Notes: a model not told the origin generated them from the letters alone. 64,000 nucleotides of DNA from Bacteroidetes bacterium UBA6221 (GCA_002421685.1 DISB01000016.1:4245-68244), one strand, 5' to 3'; counted from the first letter of the stretch, positions 45,393 to 54,266 are shown. Program-made: numbers and translations.

Positions 45393-46991
45393 TTAAAAGC
45401 CGGACAGCGCGGCGCGTCTCCATCCGGCGGAGGTCCTTACATAGATATAATTATCGTCCCAGGCAATGTCACCCTGGCTACCGTTACCGTCGGCCGAAGA
45501 AGAAGGTGTGTAACCGGTGCGCAATCTCAACTGGTTGTACCCGGTGCTGCCATTCAGGTCTACCAGCGAAGCAGGAGAAGAACTATTGGACAGGTAGCCT
45601 GTGCCACCTTTTACAAACCAACGGTCTGTAAGGGCCTGCAGGTCGCTGCCCGGGGCCGCTGCTGTGGCTGTGGCCAACACTATATCGGGTGGAATGGCGG
45701 CGCCGGTACTTTTACCTGCGGCCAGCCTGAGGAATCCCCCGGCTTTGTCGGTACCGTTGCCGCCCGAAGCATTGATGGTGACCGGGGCACCCTGCCCGCC
45801 GTTGAGGCTGCTGCGGGGCCCGGAGCCGAAATATACCTGCCGGTAACCTCCTGTCGAAGCATTGGTATTACCGTCAGCAAATATGAGCTGGTTGTCCCCG
45901 GTAGTTTGCTGGTAGTTGCCAAAAATGGAGGAATATTTATGCAACACTGAATTGTTGGTTCCGATAATACATTGCCCGCGACCTGTCGTAGTAGCTGTAA
46001 AATTTATCGTATTGTTATTCCCTATGACACACTGATCAGTTTCTTCTGTCAGTATAACATTAAAACTGCCGATAGCAATTGTATTACTACCCGCTACCGA
46101 AAGGTTGTTGCCCTGGCCTATGGCATACTGCCATATCTTAACGGGGTTGCTGCTGTTGTCATTGCCTATCTTAACACTACGTCCGCCTGTCGTACCATTG
46201 TTGCGGCCTATCAATACTGATGTATAAGCCCCCACCGTGTTGCCGTCCAATATCTGTATGCCCTGCGTATTGTTTTGAAAAACCAGGTCTTTTTCAATAT
46301 AAGTATGGTCAGTTATCCTGGCCCTGCCGGTCACGTCCAGTTTATACCCGTTATCTGCCGTTGAAGCGATGGATACGTTCCCGTTAGGGAATATTTTCAG
46401 CCGCGATGCATTGCCCGCAATAACATTCAGGCTGAAATTATCCTTAGTGCCTATAGACACATCGCTACCATAGCTGTTTCCGCCTTTGGCAAAATAATTG
46501 GCCGCCAGGAAAGTTTTCGTTGGCAGAAACGCAGCAGAATCACTATACCGCACTTTTTGCGTTGCCAGGCTATCGGCATAGTAATAGGTGGCCATGTATT
46601 TGTTCCGTCCTGTATCTGCCTTCAAGGCGAAAGGCGAAAGGTTGGGGGCGTTGGCGAGTATCAGTTGCTTTATCAGCCCCGTATCGCGGTAGGTCATGTA
46701 CCGCACGCGTTTATCGCCATCGAAATGGTAGAGTACAGAATCCTGCAGGTCGTACACGTACAAGGCCCGGGCGGTGGTATTGATGCTGTCCAGCAATACT
46801 TTGGGGAGTAACAGCCCACGGTTGGTGGTATCGTTGCCCAGTTGCAGCCAGGCAGAGCTATCGGCAAAGGCCCTGCTGCTCTGCCCCACGGAGAGCGAAC
46901 CCGAAATATAATACCGCTGCATGAGCAGGCCTGTTTGCGCGGAGGCAACAGAAGAAATAAAAAATGAAATGGTGATGAGTAATTTGTACAT
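45393..46991 (-). CDS. Fibre-like protein with signal peptide
   Basis: A 532-aa protein. It begins with a signal peptide (MYKLLITISFFISSVASAQT), unexpected for a phage tail fibre. The middle holds head-like short strands of trimeric fibres (SIGTKDNFSLNVIAGNAS, NGNVSIASTADNGYKLDVTG, IAIGSFNVILTEETDQCVIG). The C-terminus (DIAWDDNYIYVRTSAGWRRA) is the common end of Bacteroidota fibre-like proteins. It probably is an exported trimeric adhesin or receptor-binding fibre. Confidence 0.72.
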   Translation of the reverse strand: MYKLLITISFFISSVASAQTGLLMQRYYISGSLSVGQSSRAFADSSAWLQLGNDTTNRGLLLPKVLLDSINTTARALYVYDLQDSVLYHFDGDKRVRYMTYRDTGLIKQLILANAPNLSPFALKADTGRNKYMATYYYADSLATQKVRYSDSAAFLPTKTFLAANYFAKGGNSYGSDVSIGTKDNFSLNVIAGNASRLKIFPNGNVSIASTADNGYKLDVTGRARITDHTYIEKDLVFQNNTQGIQILDGNTVGAYTSVLIGRNNGTTGGRSVKIGNDNSSNPVKIWQYAIGQGNNLSVAGSNTIAIGSFNVILTEETDQCVIGNNNTINFTATTTGRGQCIIGTNNSVLHKYSSIFGNYQQTTGDNQLIFADGNTNASTGGYRQVYFGSGPRSSLNGGQGAPVTINASGGNGTDKAGGFLRLAAGKSTGAAIPPDIVLATATAAAPGSDLQALTDRWFVKGGTGYLSNSSSPASLVDLNGSTGYNQLRLRTGYTPSSSADGNGSQGDIAWDDNYIYVRTSAGWRRAALSGF

Positions 46992-46997
46992 GGTTGT

Positions 46998-47537
46998 TTA
47001 TTTGAAGTAAATAATTGTTGTTTTTTGTTGTGCAATGAGGGGTGTGTTGAAAATGATGGTAGCGGTTACGCTGTTGAATTGGTATTCATCTTCACCTGCT
47101 CCCTCGTGGCGCATGGCCCCTTCTATAAATACCGCTACCTGCCTGGCGTTCACCAGCCCGGTATGTGTGGCTTCTGTTTGCCCTTCCGTAGCCAGGAACT
47201 GTATTTTGCCCGTACTGATGGCAGCGCCGTCTTCTGGATTGGGATAAACATATTCCGCTCCCGGCAGTATGGGCACTGTTTGGGCGATGTAACCACCATC
47301 TTGCAGCAGGGTATTGCCGGGTGTGTATAACTTGATGTGGTAAGTATAAGCTTCGTTGAGCCTGGCAGGCACTACCAACTGCTGCCCAGCAGTGGCTGAA
47401 AACTGTACATATTGATAAGCACCGTTGAACGACGTAAGAAACGCCCAGGTGCCGGTTTCTGTTGCCACAATGGGCAAGGCAACGGCTTCGCTGCACACCG
47501 GTATTTCGCCCAGGTGTATAGCATTGGTGATACTCAT
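46998..47537 (-). CDS. Phage-like operon protein, beta-rich, unknown
   Basis: A 179-aa protein; the ATG at 47537 (MSITNAIHLGEIP) is chosen because the longer upstream frame runs through the neighbouring gene out of frame with it. It is beta-rich without membrane helices (GTWAFLTSFNGAYQYVQFSA, ATIIFNTPLIAQQKTTIIYF). It starts 11 nt after the neighbouring stop and precedes the fibre-like gene by 6 nt. Could be a baseplate- or fibre-associated protein. Confidence 0.65.
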   Translation of the reverse strand: MSITNAIHLGEIPVCSEAVALPIVATETGTWAFLTSFNGAYQYVQFSATAGQQLVVPARLNEAYTYHIKLYTPGNTLLQDGGYIAQTVPILPGAEYVYPNPEDGAAISTGKIQFLATEGQTEATHTGLVNARQVAVFIEGAMRHEGAGEDEYQFNSVTATIIFNTPLIAQQKTTIIYFK

Positions 47538-47548
47538 GATGATAGTTT

Positions 47549-48088
47549 TTAAAAAGGTTCGGAAATACAATTGACGGGGATGAACGTTTTGGACACGCTG
47601 AGCGAGAGGCGGATGATGGTTTCGTCCTTCAGCCTTTGCAATGCAGCATTTACATCTTCCATACGCATTTTGGCCAGTTCGGTAGTTACCACCTGCTCCC
47701 TGTTCCACGATGCGGTGACGGGCACAACATTTAGTGGTGCATAAGCGAGGGCGGTGTTGCGCAGGTTTTCTATCAGTTTGTACGCATCTGCGTTGTTCAC
47801 CACTGCTACCAGTTGCACGCTCATTGTGTCCAGGAAAGTGAGCCTTTGCGTGCCGGTATCGGTCATGCGCTCGGGTTCTCTGGCTTCGTGTTTCATCCAT
47901 GCATCGTTGCGCAGGTAGAAGTAGTTGCCCAGCGTGTCAGCAGGCAGCAGGCGTTTCATATTCCTACCCTCTCGCACCCATACGGCATGCGTGGTGTCAT
48001 CTTTATAGGCATTAGCAAAACCTTTGCTGAAATAGGTATTGCGCAGCAGGATGAAATCCTTTAGTTGTTCAAAATCTTGCTGTAACAT
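47549..48088 (-). CDS. Phage-like operon protein, unknown
   Basis: A 179-aa soluble protein, alpha/beta, with a helical start (LQQDFEQLKDFILLRNTYFS) and a middle QLVAVVNNADAYKLIENLRN. Its ATG overlaps the stop of the 56-aa gene (TAATG), so they are coupled. No family recognised. Confidence 0.65.
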   Translation of the reverse strand: MLQQDFEQLKDFILLRNTYFSKGFANAYKDDTTHAVWVREGRNMKRLLPADTLGNYFYLRNDAWMKHEAREPERMTDTGTQRLTFLDTMSVQLVAVVNNADAYKLIENLRNTALAYAPLNVVPVTASWNREQVVTTELAKMRMEDVNAALQRLKDETIIRLSLSVSKTFIPVNCISEPF

Positions 48089-48258
48089 TATCGTTGTTTT
48101 TTATGGTGAAACTGCTTTTTGATTAATCGTTTTTTCTTGGCGGGTTTTGTTGCCCGCCCGGATGGCCCGGTCGGACGAGTGTTTTGTTGCGGTGGTTCTA
48201 TGTGTTCTATACGCTCCGACAACGTGCGCAGGTAGGCTTCATATTCCGCCAGTGTCAT
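48088..48258 (-). CDS. 56-aa basic protein, coupled to the next gene
   Basis: A short gene: it starts MTLAEYEAYLRTLSERIEHI and ends with a Lys/Arg/His-rich tail (TKPAKKKRLIKKQFHHKKQR). The stop overlaps the next ATG by 1 nt, and its start overlaps the end of the membrane-protein gene by 20 nt. An acidic-helical N-terminus with a strongly basic tail suggests nucleic-acid or capsid-interior binding, but this is inference. Confidence 0.6.
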   Translation of the reverse strand: MTLAEYEAYLRTLSERIEHIEPPQQNTRPTGPSGRATKPAKKKRLIKKQFHHKKQR

Positions 48259-48643
48259 CGTCATGCTGAAAAAGTTTATGAATGAAATACAAAGAGAGAT
48301 TGGTGCCGATGCCTACATACACTAAGTACCATATAATATTAATCAGCCAGGCTGCGGGCACACTCTCAACAGGTGTGGTTATCCAATAGCCCGGCACATG
48401 CTGCATAAAGAACAGGTAGAACCAGAAGCCGAGGAAAGTGATGAAGTGGCTGAAGCATAATTCGCAGAGCCCACCGGCTTTCGCCAGGAACTCCTGCCCT
48501 GACAGATCCCAGTTGTAGAGCCTGTTCTGCCAGTTGAATAGTTTATCGATCCACTGGCCGGGTTGTATGCTGATGTACAGAATTTTTGCAATACAGGCGT
48601 TAGCCAGCCATGCTATTATTGTATATAAAAGGAATGTTATCAT
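48239..48643 (-). CDS. Membrane protein in phage-like operon
   Basis: A 134-aa protein with three or four helices (MITFLLYTIIAWLANACIAK, FITFLGFWFYLFFMQHV, LINIIWYLVYVGIGTNL). It has a CELC pair (LCELCFSHF) between helices. Unknown role; it is unusual for a membrane protein to sit among structural genes of a phage. Confidence 0.65.
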   Translation of the reverse strand: MITFLLYTIIAWLANACIAKILYISIQPGQWIDKLFNWQNRLYNWDLSGQEFLAKAGGLCELCFSHFITFLGFWFYLFFMQHVPGYWITTPVESVPAAWLINIIWYLVYVGIGTNLSLYFIHKLFQHDDDTGGI

Positions 48644-48680
48644 GATAAATACTTTTGGCTTTTAACTTTTGAATTTTTAC

Positions 48681-49661
48681 TTAAAGATTAGTTACCCACC
48701 TCAGGCCATTGCATTGCAGGCAGTCATCATTGAATTGTTTCAGTATGCCGGGCATAGCGTTGGCGAAGGTTTTCCATTTTTCGCGGTATTGGTTTTCCAG
48801 GTCGGTCAGCCATTCTCTGGCTTCTTCCCTGCCATATACCACCCAGTTGTTCAGCCTGTTGGTGCGCAGGTGTTCTTCCATCAGTAGTACGCGGCTTTTC
48901 AGCCATACTATTTCGCCGATGTAGGTTTGTGCCATGTCGCAGAGCAGTTGTTCGTAGTCGCATACGCAACTGAATTCGAGATTAATACCGAAACCTTCCT
49001 TGCTGCTAATCTCACGTTCGTCGTACCAGCCTTTGGTATAGGCGCAGTCGTTGGGCATAGCACCGTTGCAGCCTGTGAAGCAGGTAAGGTAAGTACCCGC
49101 AACCTGTACGTTAGTACCATCCAGCAACACACGGGCAAAGGTTCCTTTCACTTCATACTCCAGGGGGAAGTTGTTTACCTTATTGGCTTCCAGGTCTATA
49201 TTATACGTACTAACCATACCGCCTGCGTAGTCGTCATAAATCTTCAGCACAGCGCCTTGCACACCATTCAGTGCATATACCTGCACGGTGTGGATGGTGA
49301 GCTTGCGCAACTTGCCTTTTATCTTCCTGTTTTTATATAATGTCAAGCCGCGCTCTTTTGGTTCTGCCGGGTAGTTTATGATTGTTTTAAACTCTCCCGT
49401 TGTATGCTTCTTAGTTGACAGGTTGGGGATGACCTTGTTGGCAGCCATCACGCTCATCATATCGTTGCGCACGAGTATAATTGCCTGTTCTACTTTTTTC
49501 TTAGCCAGGTTCAGCCCGGTGGTGTATTCTTCGTTGGCTATGTTGGCGAGGTTCTTTACAGATATTTCGGGTGCGTCCATCAGGTCGAGGCCGCTTAAGG
49601 ATTGCTGTTGTTCGGCCGCACATATATCGCGTACAGAAATGATATTTTCTAATTTGCTCAT
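48681..49661 (-). CDS. Cys-rich protein of the phage-like operon
   Basis: A 326-aa soluble protein without signal. Helical ends flank a central beta-rich domain with several Cys (CFTGCNGAMPNDC, CVCDYEQLLCDMAQ, DDCLQC). It follows the capsid-like gene by 77 nt. By position it could be a head-completion or minor-coat protein. No family match is known to me. Confidence 0.6.
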   Translation of the reverse strand: MSKLENIISVRDICAAEQQQSLSGLDLMDAPEISVKNLANIANEEYTTGLNLAKKKVEQAIILVRNDMMSVMAANKVIPNLSTKKHTTGEFKTIINYPAEPKERGLTLYKNRKIKGKLRKLTIHTVQVYALNGVQGAVLKIYDDYAGGMVSTYNIDLEANKVNNFPLEYEVKGTFARVLLDGTNVQVAGTYLTCFTGCNGAMPNDCAYTKGWYDEREISSKEGFGINLEFSCVCDYEQLLCDMAQTYIGEIVWLKSRVLLMEEHLRTNRLNNWVVYGREEAREWLTDLENQYREKWKTFANAMPGILKQFNDDCLQCNGLRWVTNL

Positions 49662-49738
49662 GGTTTTTGTTTTTCCGGTTAAAGAGATAGAAAGGCCCCC
49701 GCGCTACTGTACGGGGGTTACTTTCATGGTAGGACTAT

Positions 49739-51070
49739 TTAAGGGGCTGCTGTGAAGGAAATATCAGTAGCATCATTTACCTGGCCGGACAAGGCGCTGT
49801 AACCAGTGTAGGTTATCTTCGTTGTATCCACGCCAAATACATATCCTGTTACATTCGCGTTGAACAGGTCTTTCAACTCTGTTACATCAGCGACGGTTTC
49901 GTTGGGGAATGAGGTCTGTCCTGCCAATACCAGTTTGTTGACATACAGCGGGAAGGTGACTTCACCTGTTGTATCCCATTCGTAGGTATCGCTGGTGCCG
50001 CCTGTTAATGGCGTGCCACCTTCAGGACATTCAAACTGCACAGGTGCGCAGGTAGTGAAATGGAACAAGCCATTGACACCGGGAATATTGCACACCATCG
50101 GCGGCATGAAGAATATATCCCACTCCAACTTCCATTGGAAAGTCCAGCGGTAGTTGCACTTGTCGTAGTTCACATCCAGGTCCCAGAGCAGGCCGGTAAG
50201 CGGATCGGCCATTACACCTTGTATATAATCGGTACCGCCGCGCTGGTAGATGGCATCAATCGCGTCTATATTTTGCAGGTCGGTGGCGAATATGCCGGCG
50301 TTACGGTTGAAACTCACAAACTTCAGCATCTGCGGGTCGAATGCCAGGATGTGTTCCGTGGTAGCATCACCAAAAGCATCGTTCACCAGGTTGTCATAAT
50401 AGGCATTCGCACGGCCCATGCGGCTGATGTTCTGCCCCTGTTCGTTTATGCCGCCTACTTCTGTAGCCTTGCGCCAGTGGAATACATCGGTACCACCCAC
50501 GATAAAGGGATTCGCAAATCCTGTGTCGCGATAAATGCGTTCTACTTCCCACAGGCCCATCGGGTTGATATTGCCATTGGTCTTATCCAGGAAGGGCAAC
50601 ATGCGTTTCTCGTTACCGTCGGGCAGTAGGCCTACACCCGCTACCATCAGCGCAGCGGCTTCTGTGGCCAGCTTGCGGCGTACCGCGGGCAGTGCCGCAT
50701 TAATAGCAGCCTTAGCATGGTCGCTGAAAGTGTAGTTACCATCTACAAAGCGGATATCATCACGGTTGAGTTGGTACACGGCCGATGCGGTAGTGCGGGA
50801 TATTTCGAAAAATACCTGTTTGGGCTCTATCACTATACCGGGGTCGCATATACTCTCGTTGCCGGTGCCCGCATCGCTGCATACAGGCGGATAATAATTG
50901 ATCTTCAACTGGCGTTTCTTGCCCGCTTCAGCCTGTAGGTCTGTTTCCGTTATGGTTGTATTGAATTGTCTTGCTGCCAGCAGCGCCGCCAATACCTCGT
51001 ATGGCTGGCCTTGTTTGGCATATTGCAGTATACTCTTCTGAGTAGCCTGCATGGCATTCTTAAAGCTCAT
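49739..51070 (-). CDS. Capsid/coat-like protein
   Basis: A 443-aa soluble protein. An N-terminal helical arm (MSFKNAMQATQKSILQYAKQ) is followed by a mixed domain with FEISRTTASAVYQLNRDD, a long central helix (ALPAVRRKLATEAAALMVAG), NPFIVGGTDVFHWRKATEVG and GGTDYIQGVMADPLTGLLWD. Size, layout (arm, long spine-like helix, beta part) and position after a coiled-coil scaffold-like gene suit an HK97-type major coat protein. I cannot confirm homology by eye. Confidence 0.55.
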   Translation of the reverse strand: MSFKNAMQATQKSILQYAKQGQPYEVLAALLAARQFNTTITETDLQAEAGKKRQLKINYYPPVCSDAGTGNESICDPGIVIEPKQVFFEISRTTASAVYQLNRDDIRFVDGNYTFSDHAKAAINAALPAVRRKLATEAAALMVAGVGLLPDGNEKRMLPFLDKTNGNINPMGLWEVERIYRDTGFANPFIVGGTDVFHWRKATEVGGINEQGQNISRMGRANAYYDNLVNDAFGDATTEHILAFDPQMLKFVSFNRNAGIFATDLQNIDAIDAIYQRGGTDYIQGVMADPLTGLLWDLDVNYDKCNYRWTFQWKLEWDIFFMPPMVCNIPGVNGLFHFTTCAPVQFECPEGGTPLTGGTSDTYEWDTTGEVTFPLYVNKLVLAGQTSFPNETVADVTELKDLFNANVTGYVFGVDTTKITYTGYSALSGQVNDATDISFTAAP

Positions 51071-51192
51071 GGCTTTCGGTTATTAATAGCGTTATAAAAT
51101 GTTTTCGGTGTTCCGCTCAAGGCGCGGACTTTAAGATTAGCCTGTAACGTATTATCAGCGCCGCGTCCGGCTGCGGGGAAAAGTTGAGGGTT

Positions 51193-52017
51193 TTAACCCT
51201 CCGCCCATGCTTCTATGGCGTTCATAGCGCCGGGGGTTTGCTCATCGGTATCCGTCAACATGCTCATAAATCCATTCTGCTGTCCTGCCTGAACATCAGC
51301 GGGCGAAATATGGCGGTTGTCTTTTACCAGGATACCGGCTCGTTCGGCCCATTCGCGGGCAAAGTCTTCATCGGTTAAGGGTGTATTATTTTCATTGTTA
51401 GCGGGTTTGCCTTCTTTGTATAGTTCCAGGCGACAGGTGTTTTCGTTATAGCGCACTTCGTAAGCCTTCTGTATTTTGTAGCTGAGCATTTCGGCCTGCT
51501 CCTGCAAGTCGCCGCCTTTGCGGGGGAGTTTTTCCACAATCCCCAGGCAACGTGCTGTAATATCGCGTTGCATATATTTTGCTTGTTCCGCTTTCAGCTC
51601 CTCTTCATGCTGGACTTTCAACTGTTCTAATTGTTGCTCATATTCGCGCACTGTAGCTTCCAGTCCGGTTTGCCTTTCAGCATCAGTCTGTGTATAGCGG
51701 CTTTCGAGTGCACCTTTGCATTTAGACAGTAATTGCTCCACGCTTAGTTCTTCCAGTTCGCGGCGCGGGATATTAAATACTCTGTGGGCTGCGCTGCGCA
51801 AAGTGCCCAGGTAACGGGCAGTAAATGCAGCGTCTGAGCTTGCTTTCAGTTCTTCTTCCAGCGCCGGGCGTATTGCTTTGCCTACTACCTGGCTGATGTT
51901 ATCAAATACAGCTTCTACATCTGCATTTTTATCTGCTTGTTGCTTATCCGCCACAACTGTTACACCGGCCGTGAGCTGAGAAAGTAATTTGTTGGCTTGA
52001 TCTATAGAGAGTTTCAT
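51193..52017 (-). CDS. Scaffold-like coiled-coil protein
   Basis: A 274-aa protein, strongly helical and charged, with a central coiled coil (TVREYEQQLEQLKVQHEEEL). An acidic-helical protein just before a coat gene is the usual place of a phage scaffold. The C-terminus (LTDTDEQTPGAMNAIEAWAE) is acidic. No protease motif was seen. Confidence 0.55.
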   Translation of the reverse strand: MKLSIDQANKLLSQLTAGVTVVADKQQADKNADVEAVFDNISQVVGKAIRPALEEELKASSDAAFTARYLGTLRSAAHRVFNIPRRELEELSVEQLLSKCKGALESRYTQTDAERQTGLEATVREYEQQLEQLKVQHEEELKAEQAKYMQRDITARCLGIVEKLPRKGGDLQEQAEMLSYKIQKAYEVRYNENTCRLELYKEGKPANNENNTPLTDEDFAREWAERAGILVKDNRHISPADVQAGQQNGFMSMLTDTDEQTPGAMNAIEAWAEG

Positions 52018-52038
52018 AATGGTGATTGTTATAAATGG

Positions 52039-52287
52039 TTAATGTGCTTTTTTTTTGACAGAATATTTTGTTTTGTCCCCGTATATGCGTTGGTAGCTTC
52101 TTTCGGGGTAGAAGAAACCACTCCCCTCTTTTTCCGTACCGTCAGGGTGCAGCCCTACTATATATACATGGCCTGGTGGCACTTCAATGGTCAGTTTTTG
52201 GGCTTTGCCAGATTCTGTTTGGATAACACTTACGGGCTCTAATAATTCCGGCGGTTGGTTTCCATGTGTTTTCTTTGACTTTGTCAT
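52039..52287 (-). CDS. Small protein of phage-like operon, unknown
   Basis: An 82-aa protein: basic start (MTKSKKTHGNQPPELLEP), a small beta domain (KLTIEVPPGHVYIVGLHPDG) and a basic end. It is 2 nt from the upstream gene and 22 nt before the scaffold-like gene, so in the same operon. Function unknown. Confidence 0.6.
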   Translation of the reverse strand: MTKSKKTHGNQPPELLEPVSVIQTESGKAQKLTIEVPPGHVYIVGLHPDGTEKEGSGFFYPERSYQRIYGDKTKYSVKKKAH

Positions 52288-52289
52288 AT

Positions 52290-52475
52290 TTACAGGATTT
52301 TAAATTCTCGGGGATATTTGTTGCACAACAGTGCTGCGGCCTTAGCAGACATGTTTATCAACCTGCCCGTTTTGAGGTTTGCCAGTTGTGCCAAACCTTT
52401 TGACTTATGGTGCTCAGTTTGTTGCTCTGTTTTGGCAAGAGTGATGATACGTGGTTGTTTCCTTTTCGTTCTCAT
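52290..52475 (-). CDS. First, small basic protein of phage-like operon
   Basis: A 61-aa basic protein (MRTKRKQPRIITLAKTEQQT ... MSAKAAALLCNKYPREFKIL). It begins ~18 nt after the predicted transcription start. No helix-turn-helix was recognised, so it is not clearly the repressor of the operon. Confidence 0.6.
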   Translation of the reverse strand: MRTKRKQPRIITLAKTEQQTEHHKSKGLAQLANLKTGRLINMSAKAAALLCNKYPREFKIL

Positions 52476-52499
52476 GGCTGGTGTTTTTCATTTCAATAG

Positions 52500-52528
52500 C
52501 AAATATACAACTATTATTTTAATAGCAA
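52500..52528 (-). promoter_or_regulatory. Promoter with internal palindromic operator for the phage-like operon
   Basis: On the minus strand: TTG (52528-52526), an 18-bp spacer, and a perfect TAnnTTTG box as TATATTTG (52507-52500). The spacer contains the perfect palindrome CTATTA-AAA-TAATAG (52511-52525). On the plus strand the half-motif CAACTATTA (52508-52516) recurs at 52552-52560. A repressor bound there would block RNA polymerase, so the operon is probably silent unless induced. Confidence 0.75.
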
Positions 52529-52685
52529 AATTATTTTTAAAAAATGTTTATCAACTATTAAAATATGCCTGGCAGAAAGATTAATCGCCAGTTAATAAAG
52601 CAATATTTACTCAGAACATTGCTAAAAACACCAACAATAAATATCTTTATATAGATATACGTAAATCGCAAAAAACTCCTGCAAT

Positions 52686-54191
52686 ATGAAAAAATCATTA
52701 TTTACACTTTGCTTCGCTGTGCTATGCGCAACGGGAAATACACAACCTTATATAGATTCGTTTGACATTAACACTCCGGGAGTTTATAAAAGCTCTAACC
52801 CTGCTAATTTATTCGGCTATGGAAACTCACTTTATTTCATGGCTACTGACAGCACCCACGGTGCCGAATTATGGTCGATGGACGCCAATTCAACGTTTCC
52901 GACAAGGCTTACAGATATAATGCCCGGCACAAAAAACTCCTTGATGTATGGATTAAACACCATAGGCGTATTAAACAGTATAATTTATTACACTGCCAAT
53001 GACTCTTCACATGGGGCAGAGCTATGGTTTTATTATCCCGGAGGTGGAACAGGTATGATAAAAGACATTCGCGATGGCGTACTGGGATCATTTCCTAATT
53101 ACCTCCTGCCCTACGACAACAGGTTATATTTTGCAGCTACCGACGCTCACGGCAATGAGCTTTGGATGCACGAACCTGCATCCGGCAAAACCGAAAGGCT
53201 GACAGACATTAATATTGATAGCCTAAGTTCCTATATACGGGAACCCATAGCTTTTAACGGTAAAATCTACTTCCAGGCGATGACACAGGCATCAGGCCCT
53301 GAGCTATACGTCTACAACCCCACAGATGGTTCAACTCAAATGGTAGCCGACATACGCCCGGGGAATATCGGGAGTAACCCCTTAAAATTTCACGTTATGG
53401 GTAATAAGCTATACTTTATTGCAAATGATGCCACCACGGGTTATGAACTATATGCCTATGATGGCAACAGCGCCCCGTTGCGTCTTACTGACTTAGGATC
53501 CGGGCCAAGCCCGGGTATATATCAGACTGCAAACATGGAAGACCTCAACGGCATATTGTATTTCTGTGGCTATGACAGCCTGGGCAATGGATTCCAGCTA
53601 TTCAAGTATGACCCTGCGAGCAACAGTACATCCTTAGTACATACTATCAACCCTTCCACATCAGCATATATCAATCATATCACACGCTACGGCAATGCTA
53701 TATTTTTTAGCGCCAACGATGCCACACACGGTCCTGAGCTATGGAAATACGATGGCATTAATACCCCCTCAATAGTGATTGATCTTTATCCGGGCTCAAC
53801 CGGGAGTTTTATCAATGCCATCACCAATTGTGGCCTGCATTTATACTTCGCAGCTCGTAATGTCACTTACGGACTTGAATTGTTCAGATATTCGAACTTC
53901 CCTGCCGGTGTAGAAAATATATCAAGGCTTAGTGGTGCGTTTGTGTACCCCAACCCTACAAAAGACATTGCCCACCTGGAAATAGACCTGAAGCAAAATG
54001 AAACTTTAGAAATCCTGCTTACAGATATGCAGGGCCGAACAGTGTACAGAAGCAACAAAGTTTTATACAGCGCTGCTAAGTATATTATTGATATACCTGT
54101 GCAGAACCAACCTGCCGGCAATTATATGTATTCGTTATACAGCAGCATCAACGGCAACCTGGTTGCGTCGGGCAAACTGGTTAAAGAATAA
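52686..54191 (+). CDS. T9SS-exported ELW-repeat protein
   Basis: A 501-aa protein with signal peptide (MKKSLFTLCFAVLCATGNTQ). Eight spaced units share the pattern [Y/F]F.A.D..HG.ELW.Y (for example YFMATDSTHGAELW, YFAATDAHGNELWMHE), building a propeller-like fold of unknown ligand. The C-terminus is a T9SS type A tail (VYPNPTKDIAHLEIDLKQNE). Surface or secreted. Confidence 0.9.
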   Translation: MKKSLFTLCFAVLCATGNTQPYIDSFDINTPGVYKSSNPANLFGYGNSLYFMATDSTHGAELWSMDANSTFPTRLTDIMPGTKNSLMYGLNTIGVLNSIIYYTANDSSHGAELWFYYPGGGTGMIKDIRDGVLGSFPNYLLPYDNRLYFAATDAHGNELWMHEPASGKTERLTDINIDSLSSYIREPIAFNGKIYFQAMTQASGPELYVYNPTDGSTQMVADIRPGNIGSNPLKFHVMGNKLYFIANDATTGYELYAYDGNSAPLRLTDLGSGPSPGIYQTANMEDLNGILYFCGYDSLGNGFQLFKYDPASNSTSLVHTINPSTSAYINHITRYGNAIFFSANDATHGPELWKYDGINTPSIVIDLYPGSTGSFINAITNCGLHLYFAARNVTYGLELFRYSNFPAGVENISRLSGAFVYPNPTKDIAHLEIDLKQNETLEILLTDMQGRTVYRSNKVLYSAAKYIIDIPVQNQPAGNYMYSLYSSINGNLVASGKLVKE

Positions 54192-54209
54192 TATACTAAT
54201 CTGAAAAAC

Positions 54210-54240
54210 ACAGCCCCTCCGATAACGGCGGGGCTGTTTA
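54210..54240. terminator. Terminator between convergent genes
   Basis: ACAGCCCC, 12-nt loop, GGGGCTGT, then TTA. It lies 19 nt after the ELW protein stop. Confidence 0.75.
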
Positions 54241-54266
54241 TATATACCCTACTTATGAAAGCTGCT

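Noticed and set aside
47538..47900. Upstream extension of the 179-aa phage-like protein to a 300-aa frame
   Set aside because: The extension runs out of frame through the coupled neighbouring gene; the ATG at 47537 gives the sensible start.
44425..52475. Intact inducible prophage
   Set aside because: No terminase, portal, tail tube, integrase, repressor or replication gene was found on either strand within or beside the operon.
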